Assembly (NCBI GenBank): GCA_031277615.1
Contig: JAITMC010000023.1
Span: 206,520-270,519 of the forward strand
DNA from: Chryseobacterium sp.
GTDB lineage: Bacteria > Bacteroidota > Bacteroidia > Flavobacteriales > Weeksellaceae
Reading direction: 5' to 3'
DNA: 64,000 bases
Shown here: one piece after another, positions 8,580 through 16,860 of the stretch
Position numbering within the stretch: position 1 is the stretch's first letter
Layout of the letters: the number at the start of each line of letters is the position of its first letter
Notes under the pieces: model-generated
The model's database searches: none
The model's input: only the letters and a program-made list of their open reading frames with translations
What the model was told of the DNA's origin: nothing
Position numbers and translations under genes: made by a program

Positions 8580-9110
8580 ATGAAAAAAATATCATTAGCA
8601 TTATCGATAATCGCAGGCACTTTCGTTTTTGCCCAAAGCTCATCTTTCATCATTCAAAATTACAGCGCTTATGATGTGGTAGGCAGACTCAGGACAGCAC
8701 CGGCCGGAGGAGCTGCGGGACCTTATATGTATGCGGCTCCCAATCCGCCTTACGGAAGCTATACCATCCCGGCAGGGGGCTTTACCCAATACAATTCATT
8801 CAGCACTTCAGGAACCGCAACTTTTCCTATTGTCAAATGGTATGTTACAGATTATACCAATCCCGCCAACAACGGAAGCTATGCCTATAACCATCCGTTT
8901 ATTTCCACGGTGATGGACTCTGTCAACGAATGGGCGGGTTTTCATTTCTGGCTGAATGACCCTATAACCGGAGTTACAGATATTTATAGTTTGGGAGATC
9001 CAAGTATTGATCCGGCATTCAACAGCTCAATGACAGGTTCTATTTCCAGTGCCGACTGGTTTACGATTACCACTCCAAGCGGACCTACTACTTATCTGCA
9101 AGTTTACTAA
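8580..9110 (+). CDS. Array secreted protein B2
   Basis: Secreted 176-residue family-B protein, signal peptide ending FVFAQ. It shares AGGAAGPYMYAAPN and SSADWFTITTPSG with B3 and ends LQVY. Compared with B3 it differs mainly at the N-terminus (FIIQNYSAYDVVG) and in 'FHFWLNDPITGVTD'. It lies 63 nt after L2. No cysteine. Function unknown. Confidence 0.85.
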   Translation: MKKISLALSIIAGTFVFAQSSSFIIQNYSAYDVVGRLRTAPAGGAAGPYMYAAPNPPYGSYTIPAGGFTQYNSFSTSGTATFPIVKWYVTDYTNPANNGSYAYNHPFISTVMDSVNEWAGFHFWLNDPITGVTDIYSLGDPSIDPAFNSSMTGSISSADWFTITTPSGPTTYLQVY

Positions 9111-9142
9111 ACCATTAAAAATCTATTTTAATAAAAATAATT

Positions 9143-9520
9143 ATGAAAAAACACTTTTTAATGGCAGCTTTTGCTGTTTTAACTCTCACTTCGTGTAATA
9201 ACGAAAGTCCATCTGTCAATACGGTAGAAAGCATGAAATCTCCGGCCATGGAAAACTTCGATAAGGCTTTCAAAAGTCTGGGTGACCCTCAGAACAGACC
9301 TACGGAAGAAGAGAAAAAGAGAAATACTTCTGAACTGAGCGACCGGAGAAAAGCACTTCTCGTTCCGGCTTCCAAAGAGCTGATTATTTCTTCAGGCGTA
9401 ACTGAAAGTGAACTGATGAGAAAGACAGGCGGTGATATGAGCCAGATTATCGTATGGGCTACTCAGATCTACATGAAGAAAAGTGATGAGATCCGTAAGA
9501 ACATCAAATCTGAAAAATAG
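9143..9520 (+). CDS. Array lipoprotein L3
   Basis: 125-residue lipoprotein, lipobox LTSC with Cys18, then NNESPSVNTVES. It is nearly identical to L2 and L4 in DNA as well as protein, with 'ELIISSGVTE' as its own variant. Part of the direct L-B duplication. Confidence 0.85.
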   Translation: MKKHFLMAAFAVLTLTSCNNESPSVNTVESMKSPAMENFDKAFKSLGDPQNRPTEEEKKRNTSELSDRRKALLVPASKELIISSGVTESELMRKTGGDMSQIIVWATQIYMKKSDEIRKNIKSEK

Positions 9521-9582
9521 ATTCTGATTTTACCTTTACATCCAACTGAACTTTATATCCACTGGTCATTAATCAAAATATT

Positions 9583-10113
9583 ATGAAAAAAATATCATTA
9601 GCTTTATCGCTCGCCGCAGGAGCCTTTGCTTTTGCCCAAAGCTCACCGATCATCATACAAAACTACAGTACTTATGATGCTGCAGGCAGATTCCGGACAG
9701 CACCGGCCGGCGGCGCTGCGGGACCTTATATGTATGCAGCTCCCAATACGCCTTACGGAATGTATACGATACCTGCAGGAGGAGCCACCCAATACGATTC
9801 ATTCAGTACCACAGGAACTGCAACTTTTCCTATTGTCAAATGGTATGTTACAGACTACACCAACCCCGCCAATAATGGGAGCTACGCCTATAACCACCCA
9901 TTTATTTCCACGGTAATGAATTCCGTGAATGAATGGACAAGTTTTCATTTCTTTATTCAGGACCCTGTAACCGGGGTCAGTGATGAGTATAAATTGGGGG
10001 ATCCAACTATTGATCCGGCATTCAGCAACTCAATTACAGGTTCTATTTCAAGTGCCGACTGGTTTACCATTACCACTCCAAGCGGACCCACTACTTATAT
10101 GCAGATTTTCTAA
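9583..10113 (+). CDS. Array secreted protein B3
   Basis: 176-residue secreted protein, close duplicate of B2. Signal peptide ends AFAFAQ. Variants against B2 cluster in surface-like segments (PIIIQNYSTYDAAG, FHFFIQDPVTGVSDEYKL), and the C-terminus ends MQIF rather than LQVY. The downstream spacer is a copy of that after B2. Confidence 0.85.
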   Translation: MKKISLALSLAAGAFAFAQSSPIIIQNYSTYDAAGRFRTAPAGGAAGPYMYAAPNTPYGMYTIPAGGATQYDSFSTTGTATFPIVKWYVTDYTNPANNGSYAYNHPFISTVMNSVNEWTSFHFFIQDPVTGVSDEYKLGDPTIDPAFSNSITGSISSADWFTITTPSGPTTYMQIF

Positions 10114-10146
10114 AACCATTAAAAATCTATTTTAATAAAAATAATT

Positions 10147-10524
10147 ATGAAAAAACATTTTCTAATGGCAGCTTTTGCTGCTTTAACCCTTGCTTCGTGT
10201 AATAACGAAAGTCCATCTGTCAATACGGTAGAAAGCATGAAGTCTCCGGCCATGGAAAACTTCGATAAGGCTTTCAAAAGTCTGGGCGACCCTCAGAACA
10301 GACCTACGGAAGAAGAGAAAAAAAGAAATACTTCTGAGCTGAGCGACCGCAGAAAAGCACTTCTCGTTCCGGCTTCCAAAGAATTGATTCTTTCTACAGG
10401 CGTAACGGAAAGTGAGCTGATGAGAAAGACCGGCGGCGATATGAGCCAGATCATTGTCTGGGCCACCCAGATCTACATGAAGAAAAGTGATGAAATCCGT
10501 AAAAATATTAAATCTGAAAAATAA
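10147..10524 (+). CDS. Array lipoprotein L4
   Basis: 125-residue lipoprotein, lipobox LASC with Cys18, NNESPSVNTVES as in L3 but ELILSTGVTE as in the A-linked copies. It is the hinge of the array: its upstream spacer belongs to the L-B duplication, while the 6-nt gap to A2 is the one used in the L-A units. Confidence 0.85.
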   Translation: MKKHFLMAAFAALTLASCNNESPSVNTVESMKSPAMENFDKAFKSLGDPQNRPTEEEKKRNTSELSDRRKALLVPASKELILSTGVTESELMRKTGGDMSQIIVWATQIYMKKSDEIRKNIKSEK

Positions 10525-10530
10525 AATACC

Positions 10531-11094
10531 ATGAAAAAAGTTTTAGCATTATTAGGCCTTGCTGCCTTCTCTTTTGGATATGCACAGGGAGGAACGCTTA
10601 TCCTCAACAACTATTCCAAGTATGATTTTTACGGATACATTATTGCCACTAATCCTTCAGGAAACTGTTATCCTAATATAAGTTCCAAAGACCCGGAAAT
10701 GGTGCGCGTTCCTTACGATTCTCATATGGGTAACGGAAAAGCGCTCATCTACAAAAATTACAGAGATCAGTATACAAGCTCTTTATATCCTATGACAACC
10801 TGGTCTGTAGCTTTGGCGAGCGGAAGCTCCAGCATCACTCCAAGAGCGTGGAACAATCCGTCTTTAGCTCCCGGACTTACGATTTCAAACAATACAAGAT
10901 GGGCTACGACTAAATTTGTAATGTATTATCCGGGTACTACAGATCTTGCTCCGGATAATTTCAACGGGGCGGTTACCCTTTTCAACAACTGCTACAATGC
11001 ACCAAGCGATTTCACAACTGCTTCAGGAAATAAAGCGGAAATTTTCACCATAACCAGCGGAGCCGATACCGTCACTTATATCCAGCTTTTCTGA
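10531..11094 (+). CDS. Array secreted protein A2
   Basis: 187-residue secreted protein with a signal peptide ending FGYAQ. Conserved cysteines are Cys46 (NCYP) and Cys154 (NNCYNAP). It carries the full family-A signature: NNYSKYDFYG, VPYDSHMGNGKALIY, NYRDQY, SSLYPMTTW, RAWNNPSLAPG, NNTRW and a C-terminal AEIFTIT strand ending IQLF. It begins 6 nt after L4, so the pair is probably translated together. Function unknown. Confidence 0.87.
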   Translation: MKKVLALLGLAAFSFGYAQGGTLILNNYSKYDFYGYIIATNPSGNCYPNISSKDPEMVRVPYDSHMGNGKALIYKNYRDQYTSSLYPMTTWSVALASGSSSITPRAWNNPSLAPGLTISNNTRWATTKFVMYYPGTTDLAPDNFNGAVTLFNNCYNAPSDFTTASGNKAEIFTITSGADTVTYIQLF

Positions 11095-11133
11095 TGCCAT
11101 CAGTCTTAAACAACAATACTTAAATCTAATACT

Positions 11134-11511
11134 ATGAAAAAACATTTTTTACTGGCAGCTTTTGCTACTTTAATGCTGATCTCGTGTAACAACGAAGGTA
11201 CTGCCGTCAATACGGTGGAAAGCATGAAAACTCCGGCTATGGAAAATTTTGACAAGGCTTTCAAAAGTCTGGGCGATCCCCAAAACAGACCTACGGAAGA
11301 AGAGAAAAAGAGAAATACTTCTGAACTAAGCGACCGCAGAAAAGCACTTCTGGTTCCGGCTTCCAAAGAACTGATTCTTTCTACAGGCGTAACTGAAAGT
11401 GAACTGATGAGAAAGACAGGTGGTGATATGAGCCAGATTATCGTATGGGCCACCCAGCTCTACATGAAGAAAAGTGACGAAATCCGTAAAAATATTAAAT
11501 CTGAAAAATAA
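11134..11511 (+). CDS. Array lipoprotein L5
   Basis: 125-residue lipoprotein, lipobox LISC with Cys18, NNEGTAVNTVES. It starts the 'NNEG' subgroup (L5-L8); L2-L4 have NNES. The only core change is Leu for Ile in 'WATQLYMKK'. Confidence 0.85.
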   Translation: MKKHFLLAAFATLMLISCNNEGTAVNTVESMKTPAMENFDKAFKSLGDPQNRPTEEEKKRNTSELSDRRKALLVPASKELILSTGVTESELMRKTGGDMSQIIVWATQLYMKKSDEIRKNIKSEK

Positions 11512-11517
11512 AATACC

Positions 11518-12075
11518 ATGAAAAAAGTTTTAGCCCTATTAAGTTTAGCTGTCTGCTCTTTGAGCTATGCCCAGAAAGGACCTCTTATCCTCAACAATTA
11601 TTCTGCCTATGAGTTTAGAGGAATTGTTTTTGCCAGTAATGAATTCGGAGCCACCTGTACCCCTTATATAACTTCCCATGATCCGGACGAAATCGTTATT
11701 CCGGCTGATTCTCACACGGGAAACGGGAAAGCACTCATCTACGAGAATTTCAGGGATCAGTTCACTAATTCTTTGTACCCTACCACTACCTGGATGGTAA
11801 ATCTTTCGAGTACATCCATCACTCCAAGACCGTGGAACTATCCAGCTTTAGCTCCCGGACTTCCTATTTCAAATAACACAAGGTGGTCCGGTACAAAATT
11901 CAGGATGTTTTATCCGGGAACCAATGACGCTGTCTGGGGCTTCGGCGGACCATTAGTGCTTCCCAACAGCTGCTATAGCGCTCCTGATCAGATTACCACT
12001 CCTGATGGAAACAGTGCGGAAATTTTTACCATCACCGCCGACAAAGTTACCACCACTTATATCCAGCTTTACTGA
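11518..12075 (+). CDS. Array secreted protein A3
   Basis: 185-residue secreted family-A protein starting 6 nt after L5. Signal peptide ends LSYAQ. Cysteines occur in ATCTPY and NSCYSAP. Family motifs are present with variants: VIPADSHTGNGKALIY (Thr for Met), NFRDQF, RPWNYPALAPG, NNTRW. C-terminus TTTYIQLY. Confidence 0.87.
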   Translation: MKKVLALLSLAVCSLSYAQKGPLILNNYSAYEFRGIVFASNEFGATCTPYITSHDPDEIVIPADSHTGNGKALIYENFRDQFTNSLYPTTTWMVNLSSTSITPRPWNYPALAPGLPISNNTRWSGTKFRMFYPGTNDAVWGFGGPLVLPNSCYSAPDQITTPDGNSAEIFTITADKVTTTYIQLY

Positions 12076-12111
12076 TCCACCAGGTCTTAAACCATTATAC
12101 TTAAATCTATT

Positions 12112-12489
12112 ATGAAAAAATATCTTTTACTGACCGCATTTGCTACGTTAACCTTACTCTCGTGTAACAATGAAGGGACTGCTGTTAACACTGTGGAAAG
12201 CATGAAAACTCCGGCCATGGAAAATTTTGACAAGGCCTTCAAGAGCCTGGGTGATCCCCAAAACAGACCTACGGAAGAAGAGAAAAAGAGAAATACTTCT
12301 GAACTAAGCGACCGCAGAAAAGCACTTCTGGTTCCGGCTTCCAAAGAACTGATTCTATCTTCAGGCGTAACGGAAAGCGAACTGATGAGAAAGACAGGCG
12401 GCGATATGAGCCAGATCATCGTATGGGCCACCCAGATCTACATGAAAAAGAGTGATGAGATCCGGAAGAACATTAAATCTGAAAAATAG
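12112..12489 (+). CDS. Array lipoprotein L6
   Basis: 125-residue lipoprotein, MKKYLLLTAF leader and lipobox LLSC with Cys18. Core identical to L2-L8, with ELILSSGVTE. The leader type (MKKYLLL) is shared only with L7. Confidence 0.85.
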   Translation: MKKYLLLTAFATLTLLSCNNEGTAVNTVESMKTPAMENFDKAFKSLGDPQNRPTEEEKKRNTSELSDRRKALLVPASKELILSSGVTESELMRKTGGDMSQIIVWATQIYMKKSDEIRKNIKSEK

Positions 12490-12495
12490 GATATT

Positions 12496-13056
12496 ATGAA
12501 AAAAATCTTAGCATTATTGGGTTTAGCAGCCTGCTCTTTAGGATATGCGCAGGGAACTCTTGTCGTTAACAATTATTCTATCTATGATTTTGAGGGTTAT
12601 TTCATTGCTACCAATCCGGCAGCACCGGACTGCTATCCTTATGTAACCTCGGGTGATCCCAGTGTAATTATTGTTCCGGCTGATTCTCATGTGGGAAACG
12701 GAAAAGCACTCGTCTATGATAATTACAGGGAACAATTCGTTAAGTCTCTATATCCTATGACCTCCTGGAATGTAACGCTTTCGAGTGTATCACCTATAAC
12801 TCCAAGGCTCTGGAGCCATGGTGCTGTAGCGCCTAACGGTACTGTTGCCAATAATACAAGATGGTCTGCCACAAAATTCAGAACGTTCCTGCCGGGAACC
12901 ACCAACCAGGCTCCGGGGGGATTTGGCGGTCCTATAGCCCTAGCCAACAGCTGCTATAATGTACCAAGCAGCTTTACTACTTCTTTAGGAAACACAGCAG
13001 AAATTTTCACCGTAACCTCCGGTTCAACATCTACAACTTTCATCCAACTTTACTGA
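12496..13056 (+). CDS. Array secreted protein A4
   Basis: 186-residue secreted family-A protein 6 nt after L6, signal peptide ending LGYAQ. Cysteines in PDCYPY and NSCYNVP. It varies in NYREQF (Glu for Asp) and in RLWSHGAVAPNG, where most members have RxWNxPxLAPG. Ends TTFIQLY. Confidence 0.87.
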   Translation: MKKILALLGLAACSLGYAQGTLVVNNYSIYDFEGYFIATNPAAPDCYPYVTSGDPSVIIVPADSHVGNGKALVYDNYREQFVKSLYPMTSWNVTLSSVSPITPRLWSHGAVAPNGTVANNTRWSATKFRTFLPGTTNQAPGGFGGPIALANSCYNVPSSFTTSLGNTAEIFTVTSGSTSTTFIQLY

Positions 13057-13081
13057 TAATAAAAAACTTTAATCAATTATT

Positions 13082-13462
13082 ATGAAAAAGTATCTTTTAC
13101 TGTCCGCATTTGCTACCTTAACCTTACTCTCGTGTAATAATGAAGGTACCTCCGTAAACAACACGGTAGAAAGCATGAAAACTCCGGCCATGGAAAACTT
13201 TGACAAAGCTTTCAAGAGCCTGGGTGATCCTCAAAACAGACCTACTGAAGAGGAGAAAAAAAGAAATACTTCTGAACTGAGCGACCGAAGAAAAGCGCTT
13301 CTGGTTCCGGCCTCCAAAGAACTGATTCTTTCTTTGGGCGTGACTGAAAGCGAACTGATGAGAAAAACAGGCGGCGATATGAGCCAGATTATCGTTTGGG
13401 CCACCCAGATCTATATGAAGAAAAGTGATGAGATCCGTAAGAACATTAAATCGGAGAAATAA
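13082..13462 (+). CDS. Array lipoprotein L7
   Basis: 126-residue lipoprotein, the only copy with an extra Asn in the spacer (SVNNTVES). Lipobox LLSC, Cys18. 'ELILSLGVTE' is unique to this copy. It is followed by a family-B gene after 52 nt. Confidence 0.85.
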   Translation: MKKYLLLSAFATLTLLSCNNEGTSVNNTVESMKTPAMENFDKAFKSLGDPQNRPTEEEKKRNTSELSDRRKALLVPASKELILSLGVTESELMRKTGGDMSQIIVWATQIYMKKSDEIRKNIKSEK

Positions 13463-13514
13463 TATTCTGATAACAAATTACAAACGGTTTAACCCTTAAA
13501 ATTTATCTGATCCT

Positions 13515-14051
13515 ATGAAAAAATTAACCTTTATCCTCAGTATAGCAGCGGGCATTTCTGCTTCAGCGCAATCAACGCCATTACAGGTCAATAATTATAA
13601 TCCTGACTATACTGCAGTGGGCAGGCTGATGACGATGAGTCCTCTTCCTTACAAGCCCTATATGTACGCAATCGGTACCTATCCTTCCACCAATTATACT
13701 ATTCCGATCAATGGTTATAGCTACTATGAACATTTTGATACTTCCGGAACAGCCAACATCCCGATCCTTTACTGGAATTACGGAGATCCTTTAAATCCGT
13801 CCACAGCAGGCACTTACCCTTACAATCATCCGCTCATTACCGCAGTGAATTCTGTTGATGAATGGGAAGGGTATGCTTTCAGCCTCAGGGACAGCAACGG
13901 ACAATCTGTAGATTCTTTTGAAGTGGGCGATCCGGTACTTTCAGGAGGTTTCCTGCAATCCAGCCAAAGCGGATACAACACTCCGTCTTTCGCGGAATGG
14001 TTCACCATAAGTTCCGGCAGCGGTGATATCACCTACCTTCAGATTTACTAA
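13515..14051 (+). CDS. Array secreted protein B4
   Basis: 178-residue secreted protein of a second B subgroup (B4, B5). Signal peptide ends ISASAQ. Conserved with B5: PLQVNNYNPxYTAxGR, the 'YPYNHPLITA' segment, 'VDEWEGYAFSLRDSNGQ' and a C-terminal 'SFAEWFTI' strand ending YLQIY. No cysteine. It links families A and B because its start (QVNNYN) is closest to the A pattern. Confidence 0.85.
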   Translation: MKKLTFILSIAAGISASAQSTPLQVNNYNPDYTAVGRLMTMSPLPYKPYMYAIGTYPSTNYTIPINGYSYYEHFDTSGTANIPILYWNYGDPLNPSTAGTYPYNHPLITAVNSVDEWEGYAFSLRDSNGQSVDSFEVGDPVLSGGFLQSSQSGYNTPSFAEWFTISSGSGDITYLQIY

Positions 14052-14067
14052 ACCGGCTATAAGATAG

Positions 14068-14101
14068 CTCAGTTTTATCATGAAATAAACTGAGATTTTT
14101 T
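14068..14101 (+). terminator. Terminator-like hairpin after B4
   Basis: Stem CTCAGTTT / AAACTGAG (14068-14075, 14087-14094) followed by ATTTTTT. It may end or attenuate the transcript inside the array. Confidence 0.6.
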
Positions 14102-14120
14102 ACCATTATCCCATTTCAAT

Positions 14121-14153
14121 ATGCAGAAGTAAGGTCAATCCTTATTTCTGCAT
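14121..14153. repeat. 14-bp perfect-type hairpin between B4 and B5
   Basis: ATGCAGAAGTAAGG pairs with CCTTATTTCTGCAT (one G-T pair) around a 5-nt loop. There is no T run after it, so it is not a simple terminator; it could be an operator, an mRNA stabiliser or a protein-binding site. Confidence 0.5.
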
Positions 14154-14175
14154 ACTGGTTAATCCAATTATTACT

Positions 14176-14712
14176 ATGAAAAAATTAATCCTTATCCTCA
14201 GTATAGCAGCAGGAATATCTGCTTCAGCACAATCCAACCCATTACAGGTGAATAATTATAACCCTACATATACGGCAGACGGCAGATTTATGACGGTAAG
14301 TCCTATTCCTTACAAACCCTATATGTATGCATCCGACGTTACCTCTTCTACCACTTATATGGTTCCTCCCAACGGCAACAGCACCTATTACAAGTTTAAT
14401 ACTACAGGCACAGCTAATATTCCTATACCTAAATGGCTTTATGTAGACCCTGTAAACACTGCCAATACAGGAACTTATCCTTACAACCACCCATTAATCA
14501 CCGCGATAACCACAGTAGATGAATGGGAAGGGTATGCTTTCAGTCTCAGGGACAGCAACGGACAGGCTGTAGATTCCTTTGAAGTGGGTGATCCGGTACT
14601 TTCATCAGGTTTTTTACAAACCAGTCAAAGCGGCGTCAACACCCCATCTTTTGCCGAGTGGTTCACGATCACATCTGCCACAGGTGATATGACCTACCTT
14701 CAAATTTATTAA
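14176..14712 (+). CDS. Array secreted protein B5
   Basis: 178-residue secreted protein, duplicate of B4 (same signal peptide apart from one residue). Differences concentrate in the middle third (DVTSSTTYMVPPNGNSTY, KWLYVDPVNTANTG), while the C-terminal half is nearly unchanged. It is the only B without an upstream L; two hairpins precede it. Confidence 0.85.
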   Translation: MKKLILILSIAAGISASAQSNPLQVNNYNPTYTADGRFMTVSPIPYKPYMYASDVTSSTTYMVPPNGNSTYYKFNTTGTANIPIPKWLYVDPVNTANTGTYPYNHPLITAITTVDEWEGYAFSLRDSNGQAVDSFEVGDPVLSSGFLQTSQSGVNTPSFAEWFTITSATGDMTYLQIY

Positions 14713-14733
14713 CCTGATGATACCATAAACAGC

Positions 14734-15279
14734 ATGAAGAAATTTCTGACATTATGGGGCATCATCGCCTCTTCGTTTGCCTTTTCACAAGGAACACTCA
14801 TTGTCAATAATTATTCTCCCTATGAACTTCGCGGTCTTATGATGGCTGACAATGCCAATAATTCAGCCAATGGATGCTTTCCCCGTGCAGGCAATAATAT
14901 TACTGTTCCTGCTAATGCCCATATGGGTAACGGGCTTCAGCTTGAATATATTAATTTCCGGGATCAGTTCAACACATCGCTGTATCCTATGGCAACCTGG
15001 AGCTATGCTCTCAGCCCTACAAACGGAAATCAGGCAGCAGCATGGAACGACCCTGTTTTTGATCCTGCCGGTATTCTTTCTACAACCTCCAGGTGGAGCA
15101 CCATTAAATTTCAAACATTTTATCCGGGAACCAATAATAATGTAATTGGTATCTTAGGCAATCTTAGCGTTGATAACAATCCTTGCCAGCCTCTGATGCC
15201 CTGGTATATAGATTTCCCTTCTGGAAACTACATAGAAATCTTCAGGATCGGAGATATTACCTATCTCAGCTTTTATTAA
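14734..15279 (+). CDS. Array secreted protein A5
   Basis: 181-residue secreted family-A protein 21 nt after B5, with no lipoprotein of its own. Signal peptide ends FAFSQ. Cysteines in NGCFPRAG and NPCQPLM. 'VPANAHMGNG' replaces the usual PADSHMGNG, followed by NFRDQF and NTSLYPMATW. C-terminus TYLSFY. With A7 it forms a subgroup carrying the CxPR(A/V)GN motif. Confidence 0.86.
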   Translation: MKKFLTLWGIIASSFAFSQGTLIVNNYSPYELRGLMMADNANNSANGCFPRAGNNITVPANAHMGNGLQLEYINFRDQFNTSLYPMATWSYALSPTNGNQAAAWNDPVFDPAGILSTTSRWSTIKFQTFYPGTNNNVIGILGNLSVDNNPCQPLMPWYIDFPSGNYIEIFRIGDITYLSFY

Positions 15280-15321
15280 ATAAAAACAACTTTTCCCATT
15301 AAAATAAATCCAATAATTACT

Positions 15322-15699
15322 ATGAAAAAACATTTTTTACTGGCCGCATTTGCTGCTTTAACCCTGATGTCGTGTAACAATGAAGGTCCTGCTGTAAATA
15401 CTGTAGAAAGTATGAAGACTCCGGCCATGGAAAACTTCGATAAAGCGTTCAAAAGTCTGGGTGATCCTCAAAACAGACCTACGGAAGAGGAGAAAAAAAG
15501 AAATACTTCCGAATTGAGCGACAGAAGAAAAGCACTTCTGGTTCCGGCTTCCAAAGAACTGATTCTTTCCACAGGCGTAACTGAAAGCGAACTGATGAGA
15601 AAAACAGGCGGCGATATGAGCCAGATTATCGTTTGGGCCACCCAGATCTACATGAAGAAAAGTGATGAGATCCGTAAGAACATCAAATCTGAGAAATAA
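15322..15699 (+). CDS. Array lipoprotein L8
   Basis: 125-residue lipoprotein, last copy. Lipobox LMSC with Cys18, NNEGPAVNTVES. The core is identical to L4 and L6. It begins a last L-A unit to which a further A gene (A7) is attached. Confidence 0.85.
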   Translation: MKKHFLLAAFAALTLMSCNNEGPAVNTVESMKTPAMENFDKAFKSLGDPQNRPTEEEKKRNTSELSDRRKALLVPASKELILSTGVTESELMRKTGGDMSQIIVWATQIYMKKSDEIRKNIKSEK

Positions 15700-15705
15700 A
15701 TAATA

Positions 15706-16263
15706 ATGAAAAAAGTATTAACCTTATTAGGGCTGGCTGCTTTTGCATCCGGGTTTGCACAGGGAGGAACGCTTATTCTCAACAATTATTCCGCTTATGA
15801 TTTTGAAGGATATATCATTGCGAGTAATTATAATTCAGGCTGCTACCCTCTCATCACTTCCGCAGACCCGGAACTGGTAAAGGTGCCTTATAATTCGCAT
15901 ATGGGGAACGGGCAGGAACTTGTGTACAAAGATTTCCAGAGCCAATATACCTCATCGTTGTATCCTATGGCGGCCTGGTCTGTTATGCTATCTGCAACCA
16001 ACACTACGATAAGAGCATGGAACAACCCGTCTATGATGCCCGGTGGAGTGATTTCATCGAATACAAAATGGGCTACCACAAAATTTGCCATGTTCTATCC
16101 GGGCACCCATAACAATGCTCCGGATAATTTCGGAGGAACTGTTTCTATTTCGCCCAACTGTTATAATGCGCCTACCGATTTTACAACGCCTTCAGGCAAT
16201 ATGGCAGAAATATTCACCATCAATAACGCAGGTACAACGTTTACCTATATACAGATTTACTAA
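15706..16263 (+). CDS. Array secreted protein A6
   Basis: 185-residue secreted family-A protein, 6 nt after L8. Signal peptide ends SGFAQ. Closest to A2 (GGTLILNNYSxYDF, APDNFxG). Cysteines in SGCYPL and PNCYNAP. It has 'NSHMGNGQELVY' and 'DFQSQYTSSLYPM', so NYRDQY is changed to DFQSQY. Ends YIQIY. Confidence 0.87.
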   Translation: MKKVLTLLGLAAFASGFAQGGTLILNNYSAYDFEGYIIASNYNSGCYPLITSADPELVKVPYNSHMGNGQELVYKDFQSQYTSSLYPMAAWSVMLSATNTTIRAWNNPSMMPGGVISSNTKWATTKFAMFYPGTHNNAPDNFGGTVSISPNCYNAPTDFTTPSGNMAEIFTINNAGTTFTYIQIY

Positions 16264-16274
16264 ATTACAGACTT

Positions 16275-16805
16275 ATGAAGAAAATTTTAATCGCCGCAGG
16301 ATTGGCAATGGCATCACAGGCTTTTTCACAGGGAGTGATGATTGTCAACAATTATTCTAAATATGACTTTACCGGAAGTTTAATAGCCGGCGGAACTTCT
16401 GCTGCCAACGGATGCTACCCAAGGGTTGGAAACCTCGGATCCATTGCTATGCCGGCCGACTCCCATATGGGCAATGGAAAAGAACTGATGTATAAAGATT
16501 ATCAGACCCAATATACCAGTTCTCTTTATCCCACCGCAACCTGGGAAGTTTACCCGAATTCCACCAATCAGAATATCATGTCGTGGAATGATCCGAATCT
16601 GGCTCCTACCGGTACCATTTCTACCACTACACAATGGTTTGCCACTAAATTCAGTACATCATTGCTGGAATTCCGTGCTAATTTAGCCCTGACCACCCCC
16701 TGTAATCCTAATTCAATGGATTACTATGCCACTCCTTCCGGTAATGAATTTGCAGAAATTTTTACCATTAACGGGATTACCTACCTGCAACTGTACTCGA
16801 TGTAA
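16275..16805 (+). CDS. Array secreted protein A7
   Basis: 176-residue secreted family-A protein 11 nt after A6. Signal peptide ends QAFSQ. Cysteines in NGCYPRVG and TPCNPNS. PADSHMGNGKELMY is intact, NYRDQY is DYQTQY, and the protein ends LQLYSM, two residues beyond the usual terminal aromatic. It is the last member; a terminator follows about 55 nt later. Confidence 0.86.
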   Translation: MKKILIAAGLAMASQAFSQGVMIVNNYSKYDFTGSLIAGGTSAANGCYPRVGNLGSIAMPADSHMGNGKELMYKDYQTQYTSSLYPTATWEVYPNSTNQNIMSWNDPNLAPTGTISTTTQWFATKFSTSLLEFRANLALTTPCNPNSMDYYATPSGNEFAEIFTINGITYLQLYSM

Positions 16806-16860
16806 ATCTTCGATACATTACTTCAGTAGAAACCCATTTGGAACTGAATCAGTTTACACA

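Larger units (their letters stand above)
8139..10146 (+). repeat. Direct tandem duplication of a ~1,004-bp L-B unit
   Basis: L2, L3 and L4 start 1,004 bp apart (8139, 9143, 10147) and B2 and B3 start 1,003 bp apart. The intergenic pieces are copied too: 8517-8579 and 9521-9582 are nearly identical, and the 33-nt spacers before L3 and L4 share the same sequence. Coding parts differ at scattered sites, so the duplication is recent but not immediate. Confidence 0.9.

Noticed and set aside
6540-16805. Regular ~1-kb spacing looked at as a possible CRISPR or large tandem repeat array
   Set aside because: The units are coding genes with diverging partners; there are no short direct repeats with spacers.
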